DNA of 9,539 nt from JBKPDV01 sp046728075 (GCA_046728075.1 JBKPDV010000276.1:1-9539), one strand, 5' to 3'. Counted from the stretch's first letter, positions 1 to 6,943 are shown. Made by a program: numbers and translations. The notes: a model not told the origin generated them from the sequence alone.

Positions 1-77
1 CTCCCACTCCCCCTCTCCGCTCCTCACGTCTTTTCCCCCTCTCCCCCTCCGCTCCTCACCGCCACTCGGCTCCTCAC
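1..77. repeat. Short direct repeats downstream of murF
   Basis: This is a pyrimidine-rich spacer on the + strand, purine-rich on the coding strand. The 11-mer ccgctcctcac occurs at 17-27 and 49-59, and a one-mismatch copy (cggctcctcac) at 67-77 covers the murF stop codon. Between copies lie runs of C and CT. Read on the minus strand, each copy is GTGAGGAGC followed by G/A-rich sequence, so the spacer contains many Shine-Dalgarno-like cores. The next gene of the cluster, by convention mraY, would start off the left edge. I see no gene in these bases. Confidence 0.6.
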
Positions 78-1462
78 GGCTCGCGTCGTCCGTCCCTCGA
101 CGGCCGCCCCATCAGCGTCTTGACCGCGCGCTCGAGCCCCACCCCGCGGGAGGCCTTGAAGAGGACGACGTCCCCCGGCCCGAGGCTTCCGGCCAAAAGC
201 GCCGCAGCTTCTTCCGCGCTCTCGACGGTGCGCACCCGGTCGGCGGGAAAACCTTCCTCCCGCGCTCCCTCGCCAAAGGCGCGCGCGCGGGGCCCCACGC
301 AGAGAATCTCGTCGGCCCGGGCCGCCGCGTATCCACCCGTCTCCCGGTGAAACCAGGCATCCTCCGACCCCAGCTCGAGCATGTCCCCGAGCACTGCGAT
401 CTTTCGCGTGCCGGGCATCTGGTACAGCAAGTCCAGCGCCGCGCGCATGGAGGGAGGACTCGCGTTGTAAGCGTCGTCATAGAGGATCGCCCCCGACGGA
501 TGGCGATGCATTTCTCCTCGATGGGGGGCGGGCTTCAAGTTCGGCGCGGTCGCGGCGCAGTCTTCCACGCTCGCTCCGCATGCGATCGCCAGCGCCGAGG
601 CGGCGAGAAAGTTGGAGGCCTGGTGCATTCCCGGAAGCGGAAGGGCGATGGGCACCCGGCCCTCGGGCGCCCGCAGGTGAAACTTCGATCCCCCGTCTTT
701 GAGCTCGACCCCTTCGATCACGACTTCAGCGGAGGCCCCGCGCCCGAATCGAAGGGTCTGTCCTCGAAATTTTCCCGCGATCGCCGCGATGCGCGCGTCG
801 TCGGCGTTGACGACGAACGTCCCGGAGGGTTTGAGGCCCTCGAGGATTTCCGCGTTGGCCTTCGCAACGTTGTCCAGCGTGCCCAGGAACTCCAGATGCT
901 CGGCGGCGATCAGCGTCAGCAGGGCGACGTCGGGCTCGAACGTTCGCGAAAGAAGCGAGATCTCGCCGACGGCGCTCATTCCCATCTCGCCGACCATCCA
1001 TTCCGGCCATCGAGTCAGGTTCACGATCGACATGGGAAATCCGACCGCGCTGTTTTGATTCCCGGGAGTCTTTTCGACCGCAAAACGCCCCGACAGGATG
1101 GCCGCCGCGAACTCCTTGGTCGTCGTCTTGCCGGCCGAACCGCCGACCGCCGCGAGCCGGAAGCCCGCTTCTTTCTTCATCACGCCCGCGAGCTGGAGCA
1201 GCGCGCGGCGCGAGTCGGGCACGCGGACAACCGGGTAGCCGGGAGGAAGGTTGTCCGGCACCCGTTCCGCCAGAACGGCTCGGGCACCGGCAGCGGCGGC
1301 GTCCCGCGCGAAGGTGTGGCCGTCCAATCGGGCGCCGCGAAGCGCCACGAAGAGGTCGCCGGGACGCACACGGCGCGAGTCGACCGCGACGCCGGACAGC
1401 AAAGCTTCGCCGCTGGCCTCCACCCCGAGGATCGAGGCCAGCTTGGAGAGGGTGAAGTTCAT
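74..1462 (-). CDS. murF: UDP-N-acetylmuramoyl-tripeptide--D-alanyl-D-alanine ligase (MurF)
   Basis: MurF is a cytoplasmic ATP-dependent ligase that adds D-Ala-D-Ala to UDP-MurNAc-tripeptide, the last soluble step of the peptidoglycan precursor. The product is 462 aa, close to the family norm of about 450. Visible landmarks are an N-terminal Mur domain with VDSRRVRPGDLFVAL (27-41), a P-loop GGSAGKTTTK (107-116), the MurF-typical TPGNQNSAVGFP (132-143), EMGMSAVGEI (159-168), NADD (219-222), and the strongly MurF-specific YDDAYNASPPSM (328-339) and LGDMLELG (358-365). The frame stays open upstream to 1567, but that extension lies inside murE and encodes Arg/Ser-rich sequence unlike MurF. The ATG at 1462, giving MNFTLSKLASILG, is the natural start, 10 nt after the murE stop. 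No strong Shine-Dalgarno is visible, so coupling to murE translation is likely (inference). The stop codon lies inside a short direct repeat. Confidence 0.97.
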   Translation of the reverse strand: MNFTLSKLASILGVEASGEALLSGVAVDSRRVRPGDLFVALRGARLDGHTFARDAAAAGARAVLAERVPDNLPPGYPVVRVPDSRRALLQLAGVMKKEAGFRLAAVGGSAGKTTTKEFAAAILSGRFAVEKTPGNQNSAVGFPMSIVNLTRWPEWMVGEMGMSAVGEISLLSRTFEPDVALLTLIAAEHLEFLGTLDNVAKANAEILEGLKPSGTFVVNADDARIAAIAGKFRGQTLRFGRGASAEVVIEGVELKDGGSKFHLRAPEGRVPIALPLPGMHQASNFLAASALAIACGASVEDCAATAPNLKPAPHRGEMHRHPSGAILYDDAYNASPPSMRAALDLLYQMPGTRKIAVLGDMLELGSEDAWFHRETGGYAAARADEILCVGPRARAFGEGAREEGFPADRVRTVESAEEAAALLAGSLGPGDVVLFKASRGVGLERAVKTLMGRPSRDGRREP

Positions 1463-1472
1463 CGAAGTTCGG

Positions 1473-2945
1473 CTACTTGCCTGCCAGCTCCTTTGCGACG
1501 ACGCGGTCGTCGAAAGGGAACTCCCGATCCCCGATGACCTGTGTCGTCTCGTGCCCCTTGCCGGCAATCACGACGACCCCGTTCGGATCTGCCATCTCGA
1601 TCGCCTCGCGGATCGCCTCTCGGCGGTCCGTGATCCGGCGAAAGGTTGTCGAGCCGGAGGCCCTCAAGCCGCGCTCGACCTCCGAGAGGATCGCCTCCGG
1701 GTCTTCCGTGCGCGGATTGTCGGACGTCGCGATGGGCAGATCCGCCAGACGCCCGGCGATCTCTCCCATCGGGAAACGTTTTCCCCTGTCGCGGTCGCCG
1801 CCGCACCCGAAGACGAGGACGATCTTGCGGTCCGTCACACCGCGCACCGAAGAGAGCAACCGCTCCAGAGCGTCGGGCGTGTGGGCATAGTCGACGAGGA
1901 TCGGATACGACTGCCCCGCCGCGACCGGCTCGAAGCGGCCGGGCACGCGCTCGACGGAAGCGAGGGCCGAGGCGATCTCGGCTTCCGGCATCTCCAGCGC
2001 CAGGCCCGCCGCGGCCGCCGCGAGGAGGTTCTCCACCTGGAAGCGGCCTAGAAGCGGAGACAGGACACGGAAGGATTTCCCGCCTGCGATCACGTGCAGC
2101 GCGGTCCGATTCAGGTTCGATTCGATGCCGGCCGCCCGGACGTCGCTTTGGTTCCCGAGGGCGGAGAACGTCCAGACGGGGGGGTCGATCTCCCGCGCGA
2201 GGCGCGCGCCCCAAGGGTCGTCCACGTTCACGACCGCCGGCGCATCGGGCTTGCGCATCTGGAAGAGTCGTTTCTTGGCGGCAAAGTAGCTTTCCATGTC
2301 GCCGTGAAAGTCCAGATGCTCGTGTGTCAGGTTCGTGAAGATCGTCAGGTCGAAACGGCAACCTTCGACCCGGTCCAGAGCCAGAGCATGAGAGGAGACT
2401 TCCATCGCGGCCGCTTCGACCCCCTCGTCCACCATCTCGGCCAGCCATGCCTGCACGACCGGCGCCTCGGGAGTGGTGCGAAGGGCGGACGCTTGCCGCC
2501 GCCCGGTGCGATAAGCGACGGTTCCGAGAAATCCGGACAGACCGTGCCGCCGCGTGAGCAGCGCCTCGAGCAGCATCGTTGTCGTCGTCTTGCCGTTGGT
2601 CCCGGTGACCGCGGCGAGAACCAGCTTCTCAGCCGGGTTGCCCGCGATCTGTGCGGCCAGCTTGCCCAGAGCGCGGCGGGGCGAGGGCACGAGAATCCAG
2701 GGGACCGCGTTGCCCAGGCCTGGCGGCGCGGGCCGGTCCGAGATCACGACGGCGGCGCCGCGAGCGACGGCCTCCGCCGCATGCTCGAGCCCGTCGGTTC
2801 TCCGGCCGGCCAGCGCCACGAAGAGGTCCCCCGGCTCGACTTCGCGCGAGTCGTGTACGACGCGGAGAATCGCCGGATTGGCAGCACGCGCCTGCCGGGG
2901 AATTTCCGTCTCGGGAAGAACCGACAGGACTTCCATGAGGTTCAC
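1473..2945 (-). CDS. murE: UDP-N-acetylmuramoyl-L-alanyl-D-glutamate--2,6-diaminopimelate ligase (MurE)
   Basis: MurE is a cytoplasmic ligase that adds the third stem-peptide residue to UDP-MurNAc-L-Ala-D-Glu using ATP. The protein is 490 aa, of normal length. It shows VHDSREVEPGDLFVAL (30-45), the P-loop GTNGKTTTT (115-123), TTPEAP (157-162), EVSSHAL (182-188), NLTHEHLDFHGDMESY (205-220) with the probable carbamylated lysine at 224, CGGDRDRGKR (381-390), DNPR (409-412) and GKGHE (462-466). DNPR is the known signature for meso-diaminopimelate, as opposed to lysine, so the wall is predicted to be mDAP-type. The GTG start at 2945 overlaps the ftsI stop as GTGA. An in-frame ATG at 2936, giving MEVLSVLPE, is an equally plausible start three codons later. 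Neither has a strong ribosome binding site. Confidence 0.97.
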   Translation of the reverse strand: MNLMEVLSVLPETEIPRQARAANPAILRVVHDSREVEPGDLFVALAGRRTDGLEHAAEAVARGAAVVISDRPAPPGLGNAVPWILVPSPRRALGKLAAQIAGNPAEKLVLAAVTGTNGKTTTTMLLEALLTRRHGLSGFLGTVAYRTGRRQASALRTTPEAPVVQAWLAEMVDEGVEAAAMEVSSHALALDRVEGCRFDLTIFTNLTHEHLDFHGDMESYFAAKKRLFQMRKPDAPAVVNVDDPWGARLAREIDPPVWTFSALGNQSDVRAAGIESNLNRTALHVIAGGKSFRVLSPLLGRFQVENLLAAAAAGLALEMPEAEIASALASVERVPGRFEPVAAGQSYPILVDYAHTPDALERLLSSVRGVTDRKIVLVFGCGGDRDRGKRFPMGEIAGRLADLPIATSDNPRTEDPEAILSEVERGLRASGSTTFRRITDRREAIREAIEMADPNGVVVIAGKGHETTQVIGDREFPFDDRVVAKELAGK

Positions 2946-4984
2946 GGAGAAGGCGGCGAGGAACTCGTCTCCTCGCGGCCCCGAAGACCGCGGTTCCCCG
3001 GCGCGGTTTCCGAGAGTCGCAGCGTCACCGTCTGTCCCGGACGCAGGAGGCTGCCGGAAGGAGGAGTCTGCGATGCGACAAAGCCCGTTCCGGCCAATCG
3101 AGCCGTGACGCCCAATCTAGCAAAGAGAGAGAGGGCCTGCCGAGCCGAGAGTCCCACGGCGTCGGGCACGCGGTCGGGCGACTCTTCCCGCGCCGGGACT
3201 TCTGTCCGCTCCGTCCCTCTCAGCGCCGCGGGAACGACCCCGGCCGGGTACGAGGGTTGTGTCGAATAGGCCAACACGGTCTGCGGGACTCTCTGGCTCT
3301 CCGGCGCGATCCGCAAGATGCCCAGCGCCTGCCCGACGATTCGGGAAAAGAGGGGACACGCCACTTCCGCCGCGTAGTATTTCCCTTCCGGCTCCTCCAG
3401 GACAACAACGCCGACTAACCGCGGTCTCTCGGCCGGCACGAATCCGACGAAGTTGGGAACGTGACGGCCGGCCTGATACCCGCCCACTCCCGCTTTTTGC
3501 GCGGTTCCCGTCTTGCCCGCCACCGTGAAGCCGGGAATCGCCGCTTTGCTCCCGGTTCCGCGCTCGACGACGCCGACCAAGATCTCGCGAAGCTTGGCCG
3601 CGGTGTCTTCCGAGATCACCCGGGTCGGCGGCGCGAGCGGAGGTACCCGGACACGTCCGTCGGAGGCGATCACTCGCGTCACCAGATGCGGGGTGACGAG
3701 CCGTCCCCCGTTGGCCACGACCGCGGCCACCCGCGCGAGCTGCAGGGCCGTCACGGAAACTTCCTGTCCCATCGAGATCGATGCATTGGACAGAAACGAC
3801 CAGCGGGCAAGAGGGCGAAAGATGCCGGTGTTTTCACCCGGCAGGTCGACTCCCGTGGACCGACCGACCCCGAAGGCCGAGGCGCCCTGGTACAGGCGCT
3901 CCGGCCCCAGACGCAGGCCGACGCGAATGATGCCGACGTTGGAGGAGCGCTCGAAGATTCCCGACAGCGTCAGATCCCCATAGTCGTGATGCTTGTCCTC
4001 GTTGATGGTGACGTTCCCGATTCGAATTGCGCCGTCAGTCGAGAAGACGTCGTTCATCGAGACGACCCGCTGGTCCAGCGCCGTCGCCCCGGTCACGATC
4101 TTGAAGGTCGAGCCCGGCTCGTACGCGTCGGCGGCCGCGTGATTGCGGCGCGCCTCCGCCGGATACCGGCCGTACTGATTCGGGTCGAACGCGGGCGCGT
4201 TTGCCATCGCCAGGATTTCGCCGCTGTTGGGATCGAGCAGGATCACGCTGCCGGATTTCGCACGCGTCTCGGCGACGACTGCCGAGAGCTCCCGTTCGGC
4301 GAGGAACTGGACCCCGGAATCGAGCGAGAGCACGAGGGTCGCGCCCTCCTGCCCGCGGGAGCCTTCCGCCGATTCCGCCTCGCCGTAGGCCGATCGGCGG
4401 GCGTCGGTCAGCGCCACGATCTCGCCGGGCTTCCCGCGAACGGTCGAGTCGTAGAAGTACTCGAGCCCGGCCAGGCCGACATCCTCCGTTCCGACGTATC
4501 CCAGCACCGAGGCCGCAAGGGATCCCTTCGGGTAGTAGCGCTTGGGCTCGGGCACGAGCTGCACGCCTGGAATCTTGCGCGCCCGAATGACGTCCGCAAC
4601 CGCGGAGTCGATCTGGCGGGCGACGCGCGCGAAGACTTTTTTCTGCTCGATCTTCTGGTGAATGCGCGCGGCAATCACGGAGGCGGGCTGGTCGATCAGG
4701 GAGGCCAGGGCCGCGGCCGTCTTCTCCGGCCGCTCGATCTCTTCGAGCAGGACGTAGACCGACGAGGCTTCGACCGAGATCGCGAGCTCCCTGCCTTCCC
4801 GGTCCAGAATCGGTCCTCGACGCGGAGGGACTTCGATGCGCCGCTCCTGTTGCCGCTGCGCGCGCGCCCGGTACTTCGCGGCCTGTGCGATCTGGATCTG
4901 GGCCAGCCGGCCGACGACGACGAGAGCCCAAACGGCCAGCGCAAGGCCGAAGAACCGGAGACGGCGGGAGGAAAAAGCGATCAC
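2942..4984 (-). CDS. ftsI: Septal peptidoglycan transpeptidase FtsI (class B PBP3) with a C-terminal PASTA domain
   Basis: This is the D,D-transpeptidase that cross-links septal peptidoglycan, working with FtsW and the FtsQLB complex in the inner membrane. The 680-aa protein has a short cytoplasmic head, one membrane anchor (about residues 10-30), and a PBP dimerisation domain beginning at RRGPILDREG (55-64). The transpeptidase domain carries the three catalytic motifs: STFK (292-295, nucleophile Ser292), SSN (347-349) and KTGT (491-494). A single PASTA domain covers about 604-659, and the tail is Ser/Pro-rich. Gamma-proteobacterial FtsI is shorter and lacks PASTA. FtsI-type proteins of Firmicutes (SpoVD/PBP2x) and several deep Gram-negative lineages carry one or two, so this is informative about lineage but not odd. 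The GTG start forms a GTGA overlap with the ftsL stop; the TGA stop overlaps the murE GTG in the same way. Both overlaps point to coupled translation. Confidence 0.96.
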   Translation of the reverse strand: MIAFSSRRLRFFGLALAVWALVVVGRLAQIQIAQAAKYRARAQRQQERRIEVPPRRGPILDREGRELAISVEASSVYVLLEEIERPEKTAAALASLIDQPASVIAARIHQKIEQKKVFARVARQIDSAVADVIRARKIPGVQLVPEPKRYYPKGSLAASVLGYVGTEDVGLAGLEYFYDSTVRGKPGEIVALTDARRSAYGEAESAEGSRGQEGATLVLSLDSGVQFLAERELSAVVAETRAKSGSVILLDPNSGEILAMANAPAFDPNQYGRYPAEARRNHAAADAYEPGSTFKIVTGATALDQRVVSMNDVFSTDGAIRIGNVTINEDKHHDYGDLTLSGIFERSSNVGIIRVGLRLGPERLYQGASAFGVGRSTGVDLPGENTGIFRPLARWSFLSNASISMGQEVSVTALQLARVAAVVANGGRLVTPHLVTRVIASDGRVRVPPLAPPTRVISEDTAAKLREILVGVVERGTGSKAAIPGFTVAGKTGTAQKAGVGGYQAGRHVPNFVGFVPAERPRLVGVVVLEEPEGKYYAAEVACPLFSRIVGQALGILRIAPESQRVPQTVLAYSTQPSYPAGVVPAALRGTERTEVPAREESPDRVPDAVGLSARQALSLFARLGVTARLAGTGFVASQTPPSGSLLRPGQTVTLRLSETAPGNRGLRGREETSSSPPSP

Positions 4985-5343
4985 CGCTCTCGTCCTCCGG
5001 CCGCCGGAGAGTCCACGAATTGGACCTGTCCGGGACGGGGCGGTTGAAGGTTCTTTCGCGCGGCGGCCGCTGCCACTCGCGCGGGCGAGGAAGCCACCAG
5101 GAATTCGGCGCGCAGACGCCGGTTCTGCTCGTTCAATTGAGCCACGACCTTGGACCGCGCCTCCCGGATATATCCCACTCGTACGGTCTCGATGTGAAGC
5201 GCCGCGTAGATCACCAGGGCCGTCGCGATGGGCAGCCCGATCAGAAGGAAGGTCGCCAGCTCCCGCCCGCGACGCCGGTCGCGTTCTCGCGTCAAGTGGA
5301 GGTTCTCGATGCGCTTGGACTGGACGTAGTGGAGGGAGCTCAT
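4981..5343 (-). CDS. ftsL: Cell division protein FtsL-like
   Basis: This is a small bitopic membrane protein of 120 aa. A basic cytoplasmic N-terminus (about 1-29, ending RERDRRRGREL) is followed by one membrane segment (about 30-50) and a periplasmic helical stretch (about 52-82, including VVAQLNEQNRRLRAEF) of the leucine-zipper type. That topology, the size, and the position between rsmH and ftsI identify it as FtsL, which joins FtsB and FtsQ to activate FtsWI. FtsL sequences are poorly conserved, so the call rests more on position and architecture than on similarity. The ATG at 5343 is the only reasonable start. The bases just upstream (AACTATTCCC) contain no Shine-Dalgarno sequence. The TGA stop overlaps the ftsI GTG. 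Confidence 0.88.
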   Translation of the reverse strand: MSSLHYVQSKRIENLHLTRERDRRRGRELATFLLIGLPIATALVIYAALHIETVRVGYIREARSKVVAQLNEQNRRLRAEFLVASSPARVAAAAARKNLQPPRPGQVQFVDSPAAGGRER

Positions 5344-5380
5344 GGGAATAGTTGTCAGCTGTTAGTTGTCAGGCTGTCAG
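5344..5380. repeat. 14-bp-period direct repeat in the rsmH-ftsL spacer
   Basis: The 10-mer tagttgtcag occurs at 5349-5358 and again at 5363-5372, a 14-bp period. A further gtcag at 5376-5380 overlaps the rsmH stop codon. The repeat fills nearly the whole 33-bp spacer and takes the place where an ftsL ribosome binding site would be expected. Confidence 0.6.
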
Positions 5381-6303
5381 CCCTCCAACCGTTGGGCGAC
5401 GCGCAGTCGAGCGCTCCGCGAGCGGGGATTGGCGCTGACTTCCTTTTCCGAAGGCCTGATCGGACGTCGCGTCAACACCTTCAAGAGCTGCCGCGAGCCG
5501 CAGACGCACCGGGGCAGCCGAGGGGGACAGAGGCAGACGCCGGAATCCCGCCGGAAGGCTTCCTTGACCATCCGGTCTTCCAGAGAGTGGTAGGAGATCA
5601 CGGCGATCCGGCCGCCGGCATTCAAGTGGCGTACCGCAGCCGACAGAAAGCGCGTCAGCGAGAGAAGCTCTTGATTGACCTCGATGCGCAGGGCCTGGAA
5701 CACGCGCGTAGCCGGATCGATCTTGCCGCGGGCGCCTCCCTTGGCGCCGGCCACGATCCTCGCCAGCTGCCGGGTCGAGGTAATCGGGCCCCGGGAGCGT
5801 TCCGCGACGATTCCCCGCACGATCTTTGCCGCCATCCATTCCTCCCCGTAATCACGCAGGATGCGTGTTAGTTCTTCGGCCGAAGCCGTCGACACGATGT
5901 CGGCGGCTGTTCTGCCGGTTCGTCCCATTCGCATGTCGAGCGGCCCGTCGCGGCGAAACGAGAAGCCACGCTCGGGCCGGTCCAGTTGCATCGAGGAAAC
6001 TCCCAGATCCGCCAGAATCCCGTCGGCGTCGCCGACGCGCTCCAGAATGAGATCGAGATTCCCGAAGTCCTCTTCCGCGAGCTCGATTCGATCCGCGAAG
6101 CGCGCGAGACGCTTATGCGCGAGATCGAGCGCGTTGGGATCGCGGTCGATGCCCAGCAAACGAATTCCCGGTCCTCGCTCGAGAAGCGCCTCGGCATGTC
6201 CGCCGGCGCCGAGCGTCGCGTCCACGAAGAGACCGCCGCGCTCGGGCTCGAGGTTTTCCACGACCTCGTTGAGGAGGACTGGCAGATGCTCGCGTTTCTC
6301 AAT
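5377..6303 (-). CDS. rsmH: 16S rRNA (cytosine(1402)-N(4))-methyltransferase RsmH (MraW)
   Basis: RsmH transfers a methyl group from SAM to N4 of C1402 in the decoding centre of 16S rRNA. From the ATT at 6303 the protein is 308 aa, matching the usual ~310. Family motifs are HLPVLLNEV (6-14), the SAM site VDATLGAGGH (27-36), GIDRDPNALDLAH, DLGVSSMQLDRPERGFSF followed by PLDMRM, AVISYHSLEDRMVK, the Cys-rich CLCPPRLPRCVCG, and the C-terminal NPRSRSARLRVAQRLEG. The first ordinary start codon in frame is a GTG at 6261 (294 aa), but it would remove the conserved HLPVLLNEV. Between HLPVLLNEV and the in-frame stop at 6328-6330 there is no ATG, GTG or TTG. The ATT at 6303 has GGGGAG eight bases upstream, so I place the start there. 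The alternative is a one-base error or frameshift in the GGGG run, which would join an ATG at 6331. Function is certain; the start is not. Confidence 0.93.
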   Translation of the reverse strand: MEKREHLPVLLNEVVENLEPERGGLFVDATLGAGGHAEALLERGPGIRLLGIDRDPNALDLAHKRLARFADRIELAEEDFGNLDLILERVGDADGILADLGVSSMQLDRPERGFSFRRDGPLDMRMGRTGRTAADIVSTASAEELTRILRDYGEEWMAAKIVRGIVAERSRGPITSTRQLARIVAGAKGGARGKIDPATRVFQALRIEVNQELLSLTRFLSAAVRHLNAGGRIAVISYHSLEDRMVKEAFRRDSGVCLCPPRLPRCVCGSRQLLKVLTRRPIRPSEKEVSANPRSRSARLRVAQRLEG

Positions 6304-6311
6304 CGTCCCGT

Positions 6312-6317
6312 CTCCCC
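6312..6317 (-). promoter_or_regulatory. Ribosome binding site supporting an ATT start of rsmH
   Basis: GGGGAG on the minus strand, within the longer purine run AGAGGGGAG (6312-6320), ends eight bases before the ATT at 6303. It is one of the few clear Shine-Dalgarno sequences in the cluster. It is equally close to a TTG at 6302, which is in the wrong frame. Its G-rich character also resembles the GACGGGG repeats elsewhere in the window, so chance cannot be excluded. Confidence 0.5.
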
Positions 6318-6333
6318 TCTTGCGTTCTCATCC

Positions 6334-6394
6334 CTGTCGACTGTCGACTGTCGACTGTCGACTTCTCTTCATGACTGTCGACTTCTCTTCATGA
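6334..6394. repeat. CTGTCGA heptamer array and 20-bp tandem duplication in the mraZ-rsmH spacer
   Basis: Four exact tandem copies of ctgtcga occupy 6334-6361. The last copy plus 13 more bases forms a 20-bp unit (ctgtcgacttctcttcatga) at 6355-6374, repeated perfectly at 6375-6394. The second 20-bp copy contains the mraZ stop codon (6389-6391) and the last Ser codon. Because the stop lies in the copy nearest mraZ, added copies downstream would not change the protein. Each GTCGAC junction is also a 6-bp palindrome. Confidence 0.92.
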
Positions 6395-6835
6395 CAGCAA
6401 CTTCGAAAGCTCGTCGTAGTCCTCCGGCGTGAAGTCTTCGGAGGCGAGGCGCTTGGCAAGCCCGGCGCGATCGGAGACCACCAGGTGATCGATGTTTCCC
6501 GTGACGACGACGTCCGCGGGGAGCTTCGCCGAGTCCCGAAGAATCTGCGGCACGAGCACGCGTCCCTGGCCGTCGATCGTTCCGTCCTGACCGTAGTAGT
6601 TGACCCGCTCGAGAAATTTCGTCTTCGCGCGATGAATGGCGGGCAGCGAAGCGAGCTTTTCTTCCAGAGCGCGCCAGATCGCGAGCGGGTAGAGAAGCAC
6701 GTCCCTGCCATGCAGAGACGTCACGAACATCTCCGGGCCGAATGCTTCCTCGATCTGCTGCCGAAAAAGATTCGGCACTTTCAGGCGGCCCTTCTCGTCG
6801 AGGCGGGCCGGAGCGCTGCCGCGAAAGCGATCCAT
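6389..6835 (-). CDS. mraZ: Transcriptional regulator MraZ
   Basis: MraZ is a nucleoid-associated DNA-binding protein that controls the dcw operon, of which it is the first gene. From the ATG at 6835 the protein is 148 aa and starts MDRFRGSAPARLDEKGRLKVP, close to the family start (MFRG followed by D-x-K-GR). It has the two AbrB-like swapped-hairpin half-repeats, DEKGRLKVP (13-21) and DGQGRVLVP (88-96), each with the D-x-x-GR-x-x-x-P pattern. The frame is open to a TTG at 6856 (MGRQNER), but that start would add seven residues the family lacks and would lie only 15 nt from the operator repeats. Neither start has a clear Shine-Dalgarno. The stop TGA sits inside a tandem repeat. Three operator-like repeats upstream (6872-6898) predict autoregulation. 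Confidence 0.95.
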   Translation of the reverse strand: MDRFRGSAPARLDEKGRLKVPNLFRQQIEEAFGPEMFVTSLHGRDVLLYPLAIWRALEEKLASLPAIHRAKTKFLERVNYYGQDGTIDGQGRVLVPQILRDSAKLPADVVVTGNIDHLVVSDRAGLAKRLASEDFTPEDYDELSKLLS

Positions 6836-6871
6836 TCGTTCGTTCTGTCGTCCCAATCTTCAAAGACGGGA

Positions 6872-6898
6872 CCACTTTCTCCCACTTTTTTCCAGATT
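6872..6898 (-). promoter_or_regulatory. Putative MraZ operator: three boxes at 10-bp spacing
   Basis: On the minus strand there are two exact AAAGTGG boxes (6882-6888 and 6872-6878) separated by three bases, preceded by a degenerate AATCTGG (6892-6898) at the same spacing. MraZ is known to bind 10-bp-spaced direct repeats, described as TGGG-type in E. coli and as AAAGTG-type with a three-base gap in Mollicutes. All three boxes here keep TGG in phase and two match the AAAGTG form exactly. They lie just downstream of the predicted promoter and upstream of mraZ, where repression is expected. Assignment is by pattern match. Confidence 0.78.
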
Positions 6899-6913
6899 AA
6901 GCCACTGGCCGGG

Positions 6914-6943
6914 ATGTTAGGTTCGCCGAGTATTGTTAGTCAA
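6914..6943 (-). promoter_or_regulatory. Predicted sigma70-type promoter of the dcw operon
   Basis: TTGACT (6938-6943, five of six matches to the -35 consensus) is followed after 18 bp by TAACAT (6914-6919, four of six matches to -10). Predicted transcription would begin near 6907, about nine bases before the MraZ boxes. The local sequence is clearly more AT-rich than the coding DNA, with an A/T tract at 6961-6968 further upstream. The remaining spacer between this promoter and the repeat starting at 7050 shows nothing else I can name. Confidence 0.6.

Noticed and set aside
1463..1567. Upstream extension of murF to an earlier start at 1567
   Set aside because: The extra 35 residues overlap murE, are Ser/Arg-rich and do not resemble any MurF N-terminus. 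The ATG at 1462 gives a normal MurF start.
347..5047. Long plus-strand open frames, for example 347-1537, 2094-3269 and 3461-5047 (391-528 codons)
   Set aside because: They lie opposite murF, murE and ftsI, which have full sets of family motifs. Their translations are Arg/Gly/Pro-rich with no recognisable domain, as expected of antisense frames in GC-rich DNA.
5868..6302. TTG at 6302 as a start near rsmH
   Set aside because: It has the same good ribosome binding site distance but reads a frame (MRNASICQS...) that is not RsmH and has no family resemblance. It overlaps the ATT by two bases.
6334..6394. CRISPR array
   Set aside because: The repeats are 7 and 20 bp and directly adjacent, with no unique spacers and no cas genes.
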